A stretch of DNA of 64,000 bases from an uncultured Christensenellaceae bacterium (GCA_910587825.1 CAJUNJ010000003.1:12738-76737); one strand, 5' to 3'. Shown: positions 33,938-43,947, counted from the first letter of the stretch. Notes: generated from the sequence alone by a model not told the origin. Translations and numbers: made by a program.

Positions 33938-34864
33938 TTATTCTACGGGATAGACGTTGGTTATCTTTGCGTTTTCAACGTCCACGGCGTAATACTTTAT
34001 TTCGTAAAGGTTGCGCGATTTGGGATAGACCAACCCCGCGGCGGCTATTTCGCCGTGCAGGGCGTAAAACTTTTCGGGCGGAACGGTTACGCTTACAAAC
34101 TTGCCGAGATAGCTTTTCAGCTGCCCCGCCTTTGCTTTCAACGAAGCGTCAAGATAATCGGCGTAATTTCCGCAGGTCAAAATGCTTTCGAAAAAAGCGA
34201 AGTGCAGTATATCTGCTTCTGGCGGGCGGCTTTCTGCGGTAACGCTTTCAATAAGCGTCAGTTCTTCCCCGTCGTACGAATACGTGCATTGCGCCTTCGC
34301 GGCGGTGCAGGTCTCGAACGGCGTAACCGTTTTAAGTTCGTCGCCGAATTCCGCGCTTTCTACGGCGTTTAAAAATATAATCTTTCCAAGGTCTGAAATT
34401 ACGGCAAGCATATTTCCGCCGTACAGTACAAGTACGTCGCGCCCGCACAGCGTGCGCTTTTCTGCGCGTAATTGCTTAAACGCCTGCGGAAGCGGAGTAA
34501 GCGAATATTCGGCGCCCTCCGCGGACAGATATATTCCGCCCTGCGAAAATACGGTTATAAGATTTCCGTTGAACCTCGTCTGGAAAACAACTTCAATCTT
34601 CACGTCCTTTGCGGAGTATTCCCTTACATACACAAAAGCGTCGCCGTCGGCCAGGTATAAATCTACGAATGGCGGGGGACTGGAAAAAAATTTTTCGTCG
34701 AGAAAAAAATTAACCGCCTGCATATTGTCGCCGGGAACTATTTCGGCAAAAATTCTGTCGGCGGGGTCAAGTTCTACGTGCCTTTCGAAGCCGTCTACCG
34801 AACCTGCGTATAAGCCGTTCAATTTAAGTACGGCGGGCGCGCAGGATAAAAAATATACTCTCAT
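33938..34864 (-). CDS. Uncharacterised 308-aa protein
   Basis: I do not recognise this protein. It has no signal peptide or membrane segment. The composition is beta-rich with alternating hydrophobic residues (DVLVLYGGNMLAVISDLGKI, GNLITVFSQGGIYLSAEG), which suggests a beta-propeller-like or beta-sandwich N-terminal part. A helical region follows near 220-270 (ILHFAFFESILTCGNYADYL), then a short C-terminal beta domain. Minus-strand AAGG precedes the ATG by about 8 nt. A likely promoter lies near 34900-34930 (TTGACA then TACATT). It stands alone between terminators. Confidence 0.65.
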   Translation of the reverse strand: MRVYFLSCAPAVLKLNGLYAGSVDGFERHVELDPADRIFAEIVPGDNMQAVNFFLDEKFFSSPPPFVDLYLADGDAFVYVREYSAKDVKIEVVFQTRFNGNLITVFSQGGIYLSAEGAEYSLTPLPQAFKQLRAEKRTLCGRDVLVLYGGNMLAVISDLGKIIFLNAVESAEFGDELKTVTPFETCTAAKAQCTYSYDGEELTLIESVTAESRPPEADILHFAFFESILTCGNYADYLDASLKAKAGQLKSYLGKFVSVTVPPEKFYALHGEIAAAGLVYPKSRNLYEIKYYAVDVENAKITNVYPVE

Positions 34865-34965
34865 TAAATCGCCTTGCTGATTTATCGTTTTATATTATTT
34901 AATGTATAAACCGTAAAAATTATGTCAATATAAATTGCGTGATTAAATGTTACGGAGGGTTAATT

Positions 34966-35568
34966 ATGAATAAAATTAACGGCTATACGGAAGACGAGGC
35001 GAAAAGTCTTGTACAGTTCGTCCGCGAAGAAAGAGGTGCGGGCAAGACGCTGTCGCTCATATTCGAAAACTACGCGCGCAAGACGGGCAGGGCAAAGGGG
35101 AGCGTAAGGAATTATTATTATGCCCTTCTGCGTTCCAACGGCGACGAAAGGGTGAGAAAACTGCTTAACGGCACGGGGCTTAAAGCCGAAAAGATTTTGC
35201 AGTTTTCGGAAAAGGAAACGGATGAAATGCTTAAAGCCATACTTACGCAGAAAAGCAAGGGCGTGTCCGTACGCAAAGCCGTTTTAAACCTTGCCGACGG
35301 CGACGACAAACTTATGTTGCGCTATCAGAACAAGTACCGCAACGTTCTTGCAAAACAGCCCGAACGCATTGAAAGATTAATGCGCGAATGCGGCCTTACG
35401 GTAGGCGGAACGGACGAGATGAGAAGCAGGCTCGAAGACGAAATAAACGGGCTTTACGACAGACTTGCCACGGGGCTTAAAGAAGAGAACAAAAGGCTTA
35501 CCGCGGTAATTAAAAAACTTTCGGACGAGAACTCTCTTTTAAGACTGCAAATCAAAAATCTTACCTAA
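34966..35568 (+). CDS. Myb/SANT-like (RsfA-type) DNA-binding protein with coiled coil
   Basis: I start at the ATG at 34966, which has GGAGGG upstream; the GTG at 34939 would place that site inside the gene. The 200-aa protein begins with a Myb/SANT-like segment (YTEDEAKSLVQFVREERGAGKTLSLIFENYARKTGRA in parts, then SVRNYYYALLR). A second basic helical part follows at 70-140, and a C-terminal coiled coil covers about 155-200 (LEDEINGLYDRLATGL, ENKRLTAVIKKLSDEN). This layout resembles RsfA/YlbO-type regulators of Firmicutes. The targets are unknown. Confidence 0.65.
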   Translation: MNKINGYTEDEAKSLVQFVREERGAGKTLSLIFENYARKTGRAKGSVRNYYYALLRSNGDERVRKLLNGTGLKAEKILQFSEKETDEMLKAILTQKSKGVSVRKAVLNLADGDDKLMLRYQNKYRNVLAKQPERIERLMRECGLTVGGTDEMRSRLEDEINGLYDRLATGLKEENKRLTAVIKKLSDENSLLRLQIKNLT

Positions 35569-35573
35569 AAAAA

Positions 35574-35607
35574 TATGCGCCGTGCGGAGATTGCCGCACG
35601 GCGCATA
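35574..35607. terminator. Bidirectional terminator
   Basis: A perfect 14-bp stem TATGCGCCGTGCGG / CCGCACGGCGCATA between converging genes, with A/T runs on both sides. Confidence 0.85.
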
Positions 35608-35617
35608 AAATTATTCG

Positions 35618-36772
35618 TCATTCGTTCCACAGCGTGGACTTTATTTCTTTAAGTTTGTAATTAAGTATTCCCAAATTGTAGGGCAGGGGAGCGGCTATTT
35701 TAAGCATTGTCGCGCGCGCCGTGTTCATATCGGGGTCGGTTACGGAAGCGTACCAGATTATCTGCTGTGCTCCTACAAGCTTGCTTCCGACGTTGTTTAC
35801 CGCCACCGCCGTTGCAGGTACGCCCTTGTCCTCAACGTCGTTGCCTTCGGCATCCTTGGTGACGGGGTGGTATAAGCCGACTCTGTTAAGCTCTGCGGAA
35901 ATTGCTTTAAGTTCTTCCGCGGGTATATCCGCGCGTCCGCCTCTTACACTGTAATTTTCCGTACCCATATTCGCGCCCGAAAACATCGTTACCGTCTGTG
36001 TAAGTGTTTCGGAAAGCGTCATACTTCTCACGGCTGTGTACAGATATGCGTTGTCGAAAAAGCTGTAACTTATTTTATTTAATTTACCGTGGACTTTTTC
36101 CGCACTTTTGCCGTTTACGGTAGAATATGCGGTAACTTCACCGCAGTCATATGCGTAAAAATTTTCGTATACGGCGTTAACGCGGTTGTACGTCTTTTCA
36201 AGCGTATCGGCAGAACGTCTTGCGGGTGAGGAAGACTGCGATTCCTGCCTGCTGTAAACGGGCTGTAAACGCTTGCCCGCGGCGCGGAAATAGCTGTCGT
36301 TTACCACAACGTCGTCCATCCATTCGCTTGCGCTTCCGTCCTTTTTAAGGGTATAACGCACTTTGACGTTCAGCGTCGTGGTATAGCGGTAAACTATTTC
36401 GCTTTCATCTCTTCTGTATTTTTCGGGAATGTTCTTCGCACTCCAATCGTAGGCCTGGGCGTAAAATTCCGTCGTAAAAGTTCCGTCCTTATATTCGACG
36501 GAATAGGAAGAGTTGCTTGCCGAAGAACCGTCGAATGACACTTCGTAAACTATTTCCTCTTTGGTGTATTCGGGGTGATCTGCGACGGGGATAAACGAAG
36601 TCTGTATACCCGCATAGCTTGTCCCCGTGAACCAGTTGGAGTTTGTTACCGATCTGTTGCTTACGCTGTTGCCTCCGCAACCGTTACAGCCTCCGCAGCC
36701 GCAACCCGCAAGACCTGCGGACAGGGCAACGCCTGCCGTGACGAGCGCGCCTATCTTGAATAATGCTTTCAT
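35618..36772 (-). CDS. Cys/Gly-rich N-terminus lipoprotein, unknown function
   Basis: A 384-aa exported protein. Its signal peptide ends in the lipobox LAGC (Cys 24). The mature N-terminus is unusual, with three further Cys in eight residues (GCGGCNGCGG; Cys 26, 29, 32). The rest is a Ser/Tyr/Thr-rich globular domain without a motif I recognise; it contains a long polar segment (SRQESQSSSPARRSADTLE). It has a leaderless promoter and is divergent from addB. Confidence 0.7.
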   Translation of the reverse strand: MKALFKIGALVTAGVALSAGLAGCGCGGCNGCGGNSVSNRSVTNSNWFTGTSYAGIQTSFIPVADHPEYTKEEIVYEVSFDGSSASNSSYSVEYKDGTFTTEFYAQAYDWSAKNIPEKYRRDESEIVYRYTTTLNVKVRYTLKKDGSASEWMDDVVVNDSYFRAAGKRLQPVYSRQESQSSSPARRSADTLEKTYNRVNAVYENFYAYDCGEVTAYSTVNGKSAEKVHGKLNKISYSFFDNAYLYTAVRSMTLSETLTQTVTMFSGANMGTENYSVRGGRADIPAEELKAISAELNRVGLYHPVTKDAEGNDVEDKGVPATAVAVNNVGSKLVGAQQIIWYASVTDPDMNTARATMLKIAAPLPYNLGILNYKLKEIKSTLWNE

Positions 36773-36780
36773 ATGGGCTT

Positions 36781-36809
36781 ATTATAACACATTATTTTTT
36801 AATTGTAAA
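36781..36809 (-). promoter_or_regulatory. Leaderless promoter of the Cys-rich lipoprotein
   Basis: Minus strand TTTACA (36804-36809)-17 nt-TATAAT (36781-36786). The ATG at 36772 begins 8 nt after the -10, without a ribosome site. Confidence 0.78.
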
Positions 36810-36829
36810 AAGTTTTATGCCCTAAATTC

Positions 36830-36858
36830 TTTAAAAATTCCGTCGTGCGTGATATAAT
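36830..36858 (+). promoter_or_regulatory. Leaderless promoter of addB
   Basis: TTTAAA (36830-36835)-17 nt-TATAAT (36853-36858). The ATG at 36865 is 6 nt after the -10, so the mRNA probably starts with the start codon. Confidence 0.7.
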
Positions 36859-36864
36859 GTAGCT

Positions 36865-39800
36865 ATGATTAAAGCAGTTATATGTCCTGCGCTCAGCGCG
36901 GCGCTGGACAAACTTAAAGAAATAATATCCGACAACGAACTTAACGGCAAAAGCACCGTAATATTTTGCGAGGACAGGCTTACGCTTGCCGCCGAGCGCA
37001 CCGTATGCAACGCCGTCGGCGGAAGCTTTTCCGTGGGCGTGTATACCTTTGCCCGCTTTCTTTCTTCTGAGCGCGGCAAGCGTGAAGGCGTGTTGTCAAG
37101 TCAAGGGTCGGCAATGGTCATACGTGCCATTATAGAAAAGAACAGGGACAGGCTTAAACTTTTCGGCAGGTTTGCCGCCGCTTCGTCTGCGGGCGCGGTA
37201 TACGACACTATAGCGCTGTTGTACGCTTCTAAAATTTCGCCCGAAGATGTTATGCGCGCAAGCGCGAGCGGTCTGCTTGAAAGCAAACTGCACGACATAG
37301 GCGTAATCTATTCTGAATACGTCAGATATCTGAAAGAAAACGGCAGGACGGACAGAAACGCATATCTCGGCGAACTGCCGGAAGTTATTGAAAAAAGCGC
37401 GCGCATTGCGGGAAGCCAAGTCATATTTTTAGGCTTCCAGTCGTTCACGCGCTCGTCGCTCGAATGCGTGCGCGCGGCGTTCGGCAGGGCGCAAAGCGTG
37501 TACGGACTTTTTATCGGCGGTAAGGAAGAGCTGTATGTCAACGAAAGTTCTTCGGCGTTTATAGCAGCGGCGGAAGAGTTCGGCGGAGCGGTGTGCGAAA
37601 GGGTTGCAAGCGGGCTTATACCGCAGGCAGAGCTGTTGAGAAAAAGTCTGTTCGACCCCGAAAGCTTTTATTCCGGCAACAAGATGAACTGCGGAAACGT
37701 GCATATTTACGAGGCCGCCGACGAAGACGAAGAGCTGGAATTTATCGCCGCCAATATAAAAAAACACGTCATAGACGGCGGAGAAAGATACGCCAAAATT
37801 TCGGTTATGCTTCCCGACGCGGCTTCGGCGGAGCGTGACGTAAAGCGGGTGTTTTCTCAGTACCGCATACCTTACTATGCCGACATAAGACACAAACTGT
37901 CGGATCACCCCGTGTGCGCGTTTATCGTTAACTATTTAATATGCGCCTCTTCGGGCTGTCCGTTCAGGGAAACGGACGGAATAATTTCTTCTGTATTTTT
38001 CCCTGCGGACGGCGTTGACAAGGACATATTCCGCAACTATTTGCTAAGGCTTGCCAATTTCCGCGGCGGTATCAAAAGACAGCCCAAAAAGGAAATAACA
38101 GACTCGTTCGGCTTTAATACAGATACGATAACCTGCGTAAGGGACAAATTTTTGCGCGGGCTGGAATTTATCCCCGCAAAGGGCGGTATCTCCGACATAT
38201 GCGTGGGTGTACGGCGTTTAATGGAAGATTTTTGCGTAAAGGAAAAGCTTGAAAGTCTTGCCGAAACGTACAGGGACGAATATCCTGCGGAGGCGGAGTT
38301 CAGTAAAAGGGTATACGAAGCCGTTTTATCGGTTTTAAGTGAAGCCGAAGATATATCCGACGCGGGATATATGCCGTTGAAAGAGTTTATAAAGGTGCTT
38401 AAAAGCGGATTTGACGCAACCGAAATTTCGCTTATACCGCCCAAGGCGGACGCAGTGTTCGTCGGTGATTTGGCGTCGACCGCAAACACGGGCAGTAACG
38501 TCGTTTTCGCCGTGCGGCTAACGGGCGACGTACCTGCTTCAAGCGCGGACACCGCCCTTCTTACCGACAGAGAAATTTCCGCCCTTGAAAACGCAGACCT
38601 TGGCATATCCCCGAAGATAAGGCAGGTAAATATGCGCAGACGGGAAACTACGGCTTTGAATATCTGCGCTTTCAGAAAATATCTGTACCTGACTTATCCC
38701 GTGCGTTCGGGCGGGGAAGAGTGTTCTTCAAGCGAAATTATCTCGTATGCGCAAGCCGTATTTGCGACGGCGCAGGGCTGGGCGTTAATGCCCGCCGAAG
38801 TCAGGCGGTTTAAAAATTCGGAAAAAACTTCGGTCTATTACTGCACCGAAAAACTGCCTGCTATGAAGATGCTGTTTTCGCGTTCGGCGGGCGAAGTTTT
38901 AAGCGTTCTCGAAGAAAACGGTTATAAGAGCGAGGCGCGGGAAATTCTCGGCGAGAAGTCTGTCGGCAGCATAAACAACGGACGCGGGCTGTTCGTCGCT
39001 TACGACAGCATTTCGCCAACAGCGCTTGAAACTTATTTTACCTGCCCTTACCGCAACTTCATACAGCAGGGGCTCAGGTTGCAGGAGAGGGAGGAGGGGC
39101 AACTCCGTCCCGTCGACACGGGCAACTTTATACATACTGTTTTACAGAATATCGCCCCCGAACTGAACACGTTAAATTCTGCGGAAGAGGTACGGGCACG
39201 CGTGTACGCGCTTGCGGACGAACTGCTTGCGTCGCCGGTCTATTCTTCGCTTCAAGATTCCGAAAGCGGACGGTACACCGCCGAACGGCTTAAAGAAGAA
39301 GCGGGTGAAGTGTCGGCGGGTGCGTACGCCCAGATTGCGGCGTCGCTGTTTAAAGTAGAGGCGACGGAAACAAAGTGTTCGGTTGCGCTTGACGGCGGAA
39401 TTAAGATAAACGGGCGGATAGACAGGGTGGACTCCTTCGGCGATATGGTCAGGGTTATAGACTACAAGACGGGTACGGTGGACGGTTCGCCTACAAAATA
39501 TTATATGGGCTTGAAGTTACAGCTTCCGCTGTATCTGCTTTCGGCTTCTTCGGGCAGGCGTGCCGTGGGCGCATATTATTTTCCCGCTTCTACCGAATAT
39601 AAGAGCAAGGCTGACGGCGTGTTCAGACTGCAAGGCTTTATGGACGGCGGGGATGAGGCCGTGTCGGCTTCCGACACGACTGTTAAACCAAAGGAAAAGA
39701 GTCAATTTTTCGACGCGTACCTTTCTGGCAAAAAGATAGACAGCGCAATGTCTACCGAAGATTTCGGCGACTTTATCGCCTATTCTTCCCTTGTCGCGCG

Positions 39801-39987
39801 TAAGGGCGCAAAGGAGATGCTTGACGGCAATATTACGCCGTCGCCTGCCGCCGACGCTTGTAAGTACTGTAAGGCGGGCGGAAGCTGCGGCTTCGAAGAG
39901 GGCGTTGACGGGCAGGAGAGGGATTGCCGTACCGTCAGATGTTCCGAGATTGCCGAAATAGTAAAAAGACAGAGGAGCGGGCAATGA
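36865..39987 (+). CDS. addB: ATP-dependent nuclease subunit AddB
   Basis: A partner of AddA in the helicase-nuclease that resects double-strand breaks for recombination. The 1040-aa protein has an inactivated UvrD-like N-terminal half and a C-terminal PD-(D/E)XK nuclease: TGNFIHTVLQ, then INGRIDRVD and VIDYKTG. The iron-sulfur cysteines are visible as TCPYRNF near residue 729 and CKYCKAGGSC near the end. The N-terminus lacks the Walker-A-like GxxGxGK found in B. subtilis AddB and is shorter. It overlaps addA by 4 nt. Confidence 0.88.
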   Translation: MIKAVICPALSAALDKLKEIISDNELNGKSTVIFCEDRLTLAAERTVCNAVGGSFSVGVYTFARFLSSERGKREGVLSSQGSAMVIRAIIEKNRDRLKLFGRFAAASSAGAVYDTIALLYASKISPEDVMRASASGLLESKLHDIGVIYSEYVRYLKENGRTDRNAYLGELPEVIEKSARIAGSQVIFLGFQSFTRSSLECVRAAFGRAQSVYGLFIGGKEELYVNESSSAFIAAAEEFGGAVCERVASGLIPQAELLRKSLFDPESFYSGNKMNCGNVHIYEAADEDEELEFIAANIKKHVIDGGERYAKISVMLPDAASAERDVKRVFSQYRIPYYADIRHKLSDHPVCAFIVNYLICASSGCPFRETDGIISSVFFPADGVDKDIFRNYLLRLANFRGGIKRQPKKEITDSFGFNTDTITCVRDKFLRGLEFIPAKGGISDICVGVRRLMEDFCVKEKLESLAETYRDEYPAEAEFSKRVYEAVLSVLSEAEDISDAGYMPLKEFIKVLKSGFDATEISLIPPKADAVFVGDLASTANTGSNVVFAVRLTGDVPASSADTALLTDREISALENADLGISPKIRQVNMRRRETTALNICAFRKYLYLTYPVRSGGEECSSSEIISYAQAVFATAQGWALMPAEVRRFKNSEKTSVYYCTEKLPAMKMLFSRSAGEVLSVLEENGYKSEAREILGEKSVGSINNGRGLFVAYDSISPTALETYFTCPYRNFIQQGLRLQEREEGQLRPVDTGNFIHTVLQNIAPELNTLNSAEEVRARVYALADELLASPVYSSLQDSESGRYTAERLKEEAGEVSAGAYAQIAASLFKVEATETKCSVALDGGIKINGRIDRVDSFGDMVRVIDYKTGTVDGSPTKYYMGLKLQLPLYLLSASSGRRAVGAYYFPASTEYKSKADGVFRLQGFMDGGDEAVSASDTTVKPKEKSQFFDAYLSGKKIDSAMSTEDFGDFIAYSSLVARKGAKEMLDGNITPSPAADACKYCKAGGSCGFEEGVDGQERDCRTVRCSEIAEIVKRQRSGQ

Positions 39988-42900
39988 AAATTACGGAAGA
40001 ACAGCGTGCGGCGATAGACAGCGCCGGCAGGACTATTGTGTCGGCCTCCGCGGGAAGCGGCAAAACCTTCGTTATGATACAAAAGCTCGTCGCGGCGATA
40101 CGCGGCGGGGTCGACCTTGACAACGTGCTTGCCGTAACGTTTACCAAAAAGGCGGCTGCGCAGATGAAAGAAAAACTTCGTTCTGCGCTTATTGCGGGTA
40201 TGGACGGCGCGCCCGCGGAAATAAGAACCCGCCTTAAAGTACAGCTTTCGAAAATTTCGTCGGCAAGCATTTCGACGATACACGCGTTCTGCGCTAAACT
40301 TTTGCGCACGTACTTTTACGCGGTCGGCATAGACGGCGGGTTTGACATAATTTCTTCCGACGATGCTTCTGCGAAGGATTTTAAAAACCGTACCCTCGAA
40401 AATATGTTCGAGCGGTACTATAACGAGGATAACGCCTATTTTAAGACGCTTTTGAAGTGTTACAGGAAAAAGCGTGGCGACGCATATCTTAAAAATCTTA
40501 TAGTGTCGTCGTACGAAAAACTGCGTATCAACGCAGATTACGCCGACATACTCGACGGAGCGGCTGGTGTATACGCGCAGGGCGGGTTCGAAGAAATTTG
40601 CACTCAACTTAAAGAATACCGCAACGCCCAGTACAAGCTGTTGAAAGGCGAAGTCGAAAGGTTTGCTTCCGGCTTCAAAGCCCCCCGACCCGAATACGCC
40701 AAAATTCTCGGCGAAATGCTTTCGGCGCTGGATATGGCGGGGCAAACGGGCATTTTCGACCCCGCGCCTCCCCTTGCCGTGACACGCAAACCCGTCGATA
40801 AAACCGAAGAACAAAAGCTTGCGGGCGAAAAGTTTAAGGCGTTTAAGGATGAGATAACCGCAAAGTACAAGTCTGTGCGCGGGGACATGGGCGACAGGGA
40901 TACCGAGAGGTTGAAATTTAATGAAAGCGGAATGATTGCTGTCGCGTTTGCCGGTATACTTAAAGATTTCGACAGGGAATATACCGCGGTCAAACGCGAA
41001 GAAAACAAGCTTGACTATAACGATTTGGAGCATCTGACCTTAAAACTTCTTGCCGACGAAAGCGTGCGCGCCGAAATAAACGGCAGATATATCTGCGTGT
41101 TCGTAGACGAATATCAGGACGTCAATCCCGTGCAGGAGCGCATTATATCGCTTATCGGCGGTGAAGATACATTTCTCGTCGGCGACGTTAAGCAGGCAAT
41201 ATACGGCTTCCGCGGAAGCAAGTCGCTGTTCTTTGCAGAAAAGTACGACCGCTTCCACGGCGGTGACGGCAACGCGTTAAGGCTGTCAAGCAACTTCCGT
41301 TCGTCGGACGGCGTAATAAATTTCGTCAATTCGCTGTTTTCGGGAATTATGACAGAGAGAAGCTGTGGGTTCGACTATTCTCGCGGAAGCGCAATGAAGC
41401 GTGGCGGACGTTATCCCGAAGGATACGGTTCGGCGCAGATACATATCTTCGGCAGTGACGAAGAAGAACGGGTTGCGCCGCAGGTGTATTCGGTCAAGGA
41501 GAGCGGGCGCGGCGCGGAATATACCCGCGAAGGGCTTGCCGTTCTCGAAATAGTCGAAAGGGAATTAAAGTCCAAACATTACGATTTGCAGTCGGGTGAA
41601 ATGGTTGACACGCAGGCCGGAGATATCTGCATACTGACGCGCAAGCGCAACAGGAACGCGTCCGAAATAGTGCGTGCGCTTACGGACGCGGGCTACCCCG
41701 TTGCGGGCGCGCAGGAAGCAAATATTTTAAACCGTCCCGAAGTAAAAAGAATACTTGACATACTTTCATACATAGACAATGCGGAACAGGACATTCCGCT
41801 TACAACCGCTTTGCTTTCGCCGCTCGGCGGGCTGGACTGCGACGAGCTTGCTTCGATAAGAATTGCCGCAAAGGGGTCGGGCAGAACACCGTTCAGGGAA
41901 TGCTGTAAAAAGTACGCTTCGCGCTTCAACGATGAAATATCGCAAAAGCTTAACGCATTTTACGCCCGTGCCGAACGTCTGCGCGGACTTGCGGGGGTAT
42001 TTTCCGCCTCAGAAATAATAGACGAAATTTTACAGACTACGGGGCTTGAAGCCGCGTATTCGGCAGGGGGCGGGGAAAAACTTAAAAATATCCGTCGGCT
42101 CTGTGCGGAAGGGGGGACGTTGGGCACGTCCGCGCTTCTTGCCAAGCTTAAAGACGGATACGAAATTTCCGCACCCGCTTCGGCATCGTCGGACAGTATA
42201 AAAATTCTTACTATGCACGCAAGCAAGGGGTTGGAATTTCCCGTTGTAATAATTGCCGACGTCTGCGCGGGGTTCAAGGGCAGGGAACAGTCCGAAATGC
42301 TGTTTGACGAAGAATACGGTTTTGCACCCAAATATTTCGACTATGAAAATAAGCTTACGGGCAACACGGTGTTAAGACGGCTTGCTTCGGTTAAGGAGAG
42401 TGCGGAAGAACTTAAAAACGAATTGAATTTATTCTACGTGGCGTGTACGCGCGCGATGTGCAACCTGCACGTTATGGCGCGGGAAATAATGCCGTTTACT
42501 CCGCTCGGCGCAACGGATGCGGGATGTTATTCCAAACTGTTCGATATATCGCTGTACTCGCCCGAAATAATGGAAAAGCCTGCCGCTCCCGAAAAGCGGG
42601 AAAGCGTTAAGCTTATCTCCAAACCCGACGGAGATAGCGGACGCATAAGCAGTCTGTTTATGCGCGGATACGACTATTCGCAAAGCGTAAACCTTCCCGT
42701 CAAAAGTTCGGCTTCGGCAATATTGAAACTTAACGATGACGGCGGCTATGCGGTGCACGCGTTGTTTTCGGGCGAGGGAGAGACCGACTCTGACAAGGGA
42801 ACGGCGTACCACAGATTTCTCGAACTGTGCGATTTTTCCGTAAAGGACGTTGCGGGTATCACAGACGAACTCGAAAAATTTCTTGCGCAGGGAAAATTAA

Positions 42901-43280
42901 CCGACAGACAGCGTTCTGCGCTGGATGCGGAAGAGCTTGCCGAAATTCTTAAAATGCCTGTATTCTCAGAACTCGGCGGGGCGGAAATTTACCGCGAACG
43001 GGAATTTTTATGCAGAATGCCTGCAAACGCCGTGCTGCCGACGGAAGCCGAGGACGGCGTGCTTGTACAGGGCGCGATAGATATGCTTGCGCAGACGCGC
43101 TCGGGCTATAAAATCATAGACTATAAATATTCGTCCAAGAGCGACGGCCAACTTATAAAAAAGTATGCTCCGCAGCTTGCGCTGTACAAAAAGGCGGTCG
43201 CGCTTATAACCCAAACCGACGAAAGCAAAATTTCGGCGTCGATAGTCAATATCTATGCAAAGCGCCAGATAAACTTATAA
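39984..43280 (+). CDS. addA: ATP-dependent helicase/nuclease subunit AddA
   Basis: The superfamily 1 helicase motor plus nuclease of AddAB. I start at the ATG overlapping the addB stop (GAGGAGCGGGCA upstream), giving 1098 aa. Motif I is SASAGSGKTF (about residues 19-28), and the Walker B/motif II is CVFVDEYQDVNPVQE. Motifs IV-VI follow (LSSNFRSSDGVINFVN, TMHASKGLEFPVVI, FYVACTRA). The C-terminal nuclease has QGAIDML and KIIDYKYS. The length is slightly below B. subtilis AddA (1232 aa). Confidence 0.94.
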   Translation: MKITEEQRAAIDSAGRTIVSASAGSGKTFVMIQKLVAAIRGGVDLDNVLAVTFTKKAAAQMKEKLRSALIAGMDGAPAEIRTRLKVQLSKISSASISTIHAFCAKLLRTYFYAVGIDGGFDIISSDDASAKDFKNRTLENMFERYYNEDNAYFKTLLKCYRKKRGDAYLKNLIVSSYEKLRINADYADILDGAAGVYAQGGFEEICTQLKEYRNAQYKLLKGEVERFASGFKAPRPEYAKILGEMLSALDMAGQTGIFDPAPPLAVTRKPVDKTEEQKLAGEKFKAFKDEITAKYKSVRGDMGDRDTERLKFNESGMIAVAFAGILKDFDREYTAVKREENKLDYNDLEHLTLKLLADESVRAEINGRYICVFVDEYQDVNPVQERIISLIGGEDTFLVGDVKQAIYGFRGSKSLFFAEKYDRFHGGDGNALRLSSNFRSSDGVINFVNSLFSGIMTERSCGFDYSRGSAMKRGGRYPEGYGSAQIHIFGSDEEERVAPQVYSVKESGRGAEYTREGLAVLEIVERELKSKHYDLQSGEMVDTQAGDICILTRKRNRNASEIVRALTDAGYPVAGAQEANILNRPEVKRILDILSYIDNAEQDIPLTTALLSPLGGLDCDELASIRIAAKGSGRTPFRECCKKYASRFNDEISQKLNAFYARAERLRGLAGVFSASEIIDEILQTTGLEAAYSAGGGEKLKNIRRLCAEGGTLGTSALLAKLKDGYEISAPASASSDSIKILTMHASKGLEFPVVIIADVCAGFKGREQSEMLFDEEYGFAPKYFDYENKLTGNTVLRRLASVKESAEELKNELNLFYVACTRAMCNLHVMAREIMPFTPLGATDAGCYSKLFDISLYSPEIMEKPAAPEKRESVKLISKPDGDSGRISSLFMRGYDYSQSVNLPVKSSASAILKLNDDGGYAVHALFSGEGETDSDKGTAYHRFLELCDFSVKDVAGITDELEKFLAQGKLTDRQRSALDAEELAEILKMPVFSELGGAEIYREREFLCRMPANAVLPTEAEDGVLVQGAIDMLAQTRSGYKIIDYKYSSKSDGQLIKKYAPQLALYKKAVALITQTDESKISASIVNIYAKRQINL

Positions 43281-43289
43281 AAAGTCAAA

Positions 43290-43322
43290 ATATCCGTCCT
43301 TTCGCAACCGAAGGGCGGATAT
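43290..43322 (+). terminator. Hairpin after addA overlapping a possible -10 box
   Basis: ATATCCGTCCTT (43290-43301) pairs with AAGGGCGGATAT (43311-43322; one G-T pair). TATAAT at 43320-43325 overlaps the right arm and lies 7 nt before the next ATG, but no -35 box is convincing. Confidence 0.55.
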
Positions 43323-43332
43323 AATCTTATAT

Positions 43333-43947
43333 ATGTTTACGAAGTTAATCAACGGCGCATACAGCGCAATTTCATCGGTAAAGTTTGACACTCTTATGTG
43401 GATAATATGCGGTACATTCGCGGGCATATTTTTCGTCACGCTTATCGCAACGGTGTTCACGCGGAAAATCGGCATGGCAAACAAGAGACCCTTTCTATGC
43501 CTTGTCAACGCATATACGGCGGTAACTCTTGCCGCGGTTTCTACGGTAAACGGCTTTCCGCAGTCCGTGCTTGCGGCGGCGGCGTTCTGGTGCGTCGCAT
43601 ATATTGCGTACGGCGTGCTGTGCGCATTTACCAAACCTCAACCGCCGGTTGAAAAACAAATTGCAATTTCGGCTTTGCCCGCCGCGTTGCCCGCTTCTGT
43701 TCAGGCAAGAAAGGCAAGGGTGGACGTGCCCGCCGCAAAAAGCACGGTAAGGCTTGACCACGCCGTCACCGTCACCGATAACCTTTTAAGAAAAAATTTG
43801 GGCAAGGGCGACCGTCAGGAACTTGAAAAACTTAAAAACACACTTGTCGTGTTGCAGATGAAGGGTACGCTTACGCCTGCGGAGTCCGACATTTTAAACG
43901 ACAATTTTAACGCCCTTTTGAAACTTATGGCAAAATACAATATATAA
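43333..43947 (+). CDS. Small membrane protein with helical cytoplasmic tail
   Basis: I do not recognise this 204-aa protein. Three hydrophobic stretches occupy residues about 15-95 (TLMWIICGTFAGIFFVTLIATV; AYTAVTLAAVSTVNG; VLAAAAFWCVAYIAYGVL). A polar stretch follows, then a helical C-terminal part (QELEKLKNTLVVLQMKGTLTPAESDILNDNF in parts) that resembles a short SHOCT-like segment (LKGTLTPAESDILN). No ribosome site precedes the ATG. It may be read from the addAB transcript or from a weak leaderless promoter. Confidence 0.6.
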   Translation: MFTKLINGAYSAISSVKFDTLMWIICGTFAGIFFVTLIATVFTRKIGMANKRPFLCLVNAYTAVTLAAVSTVNGFPQSVLAAAAFWCVAYIAYGVLCAFTKPQPPVEKQIAISALPAALPASVQARKARVDVPAAKSTVRLDHAVTVTDNLLRKNLGKGDRQELEKLKNTLVVLQMKGTLTPAESDILNDNFNALLKLMAKYNI

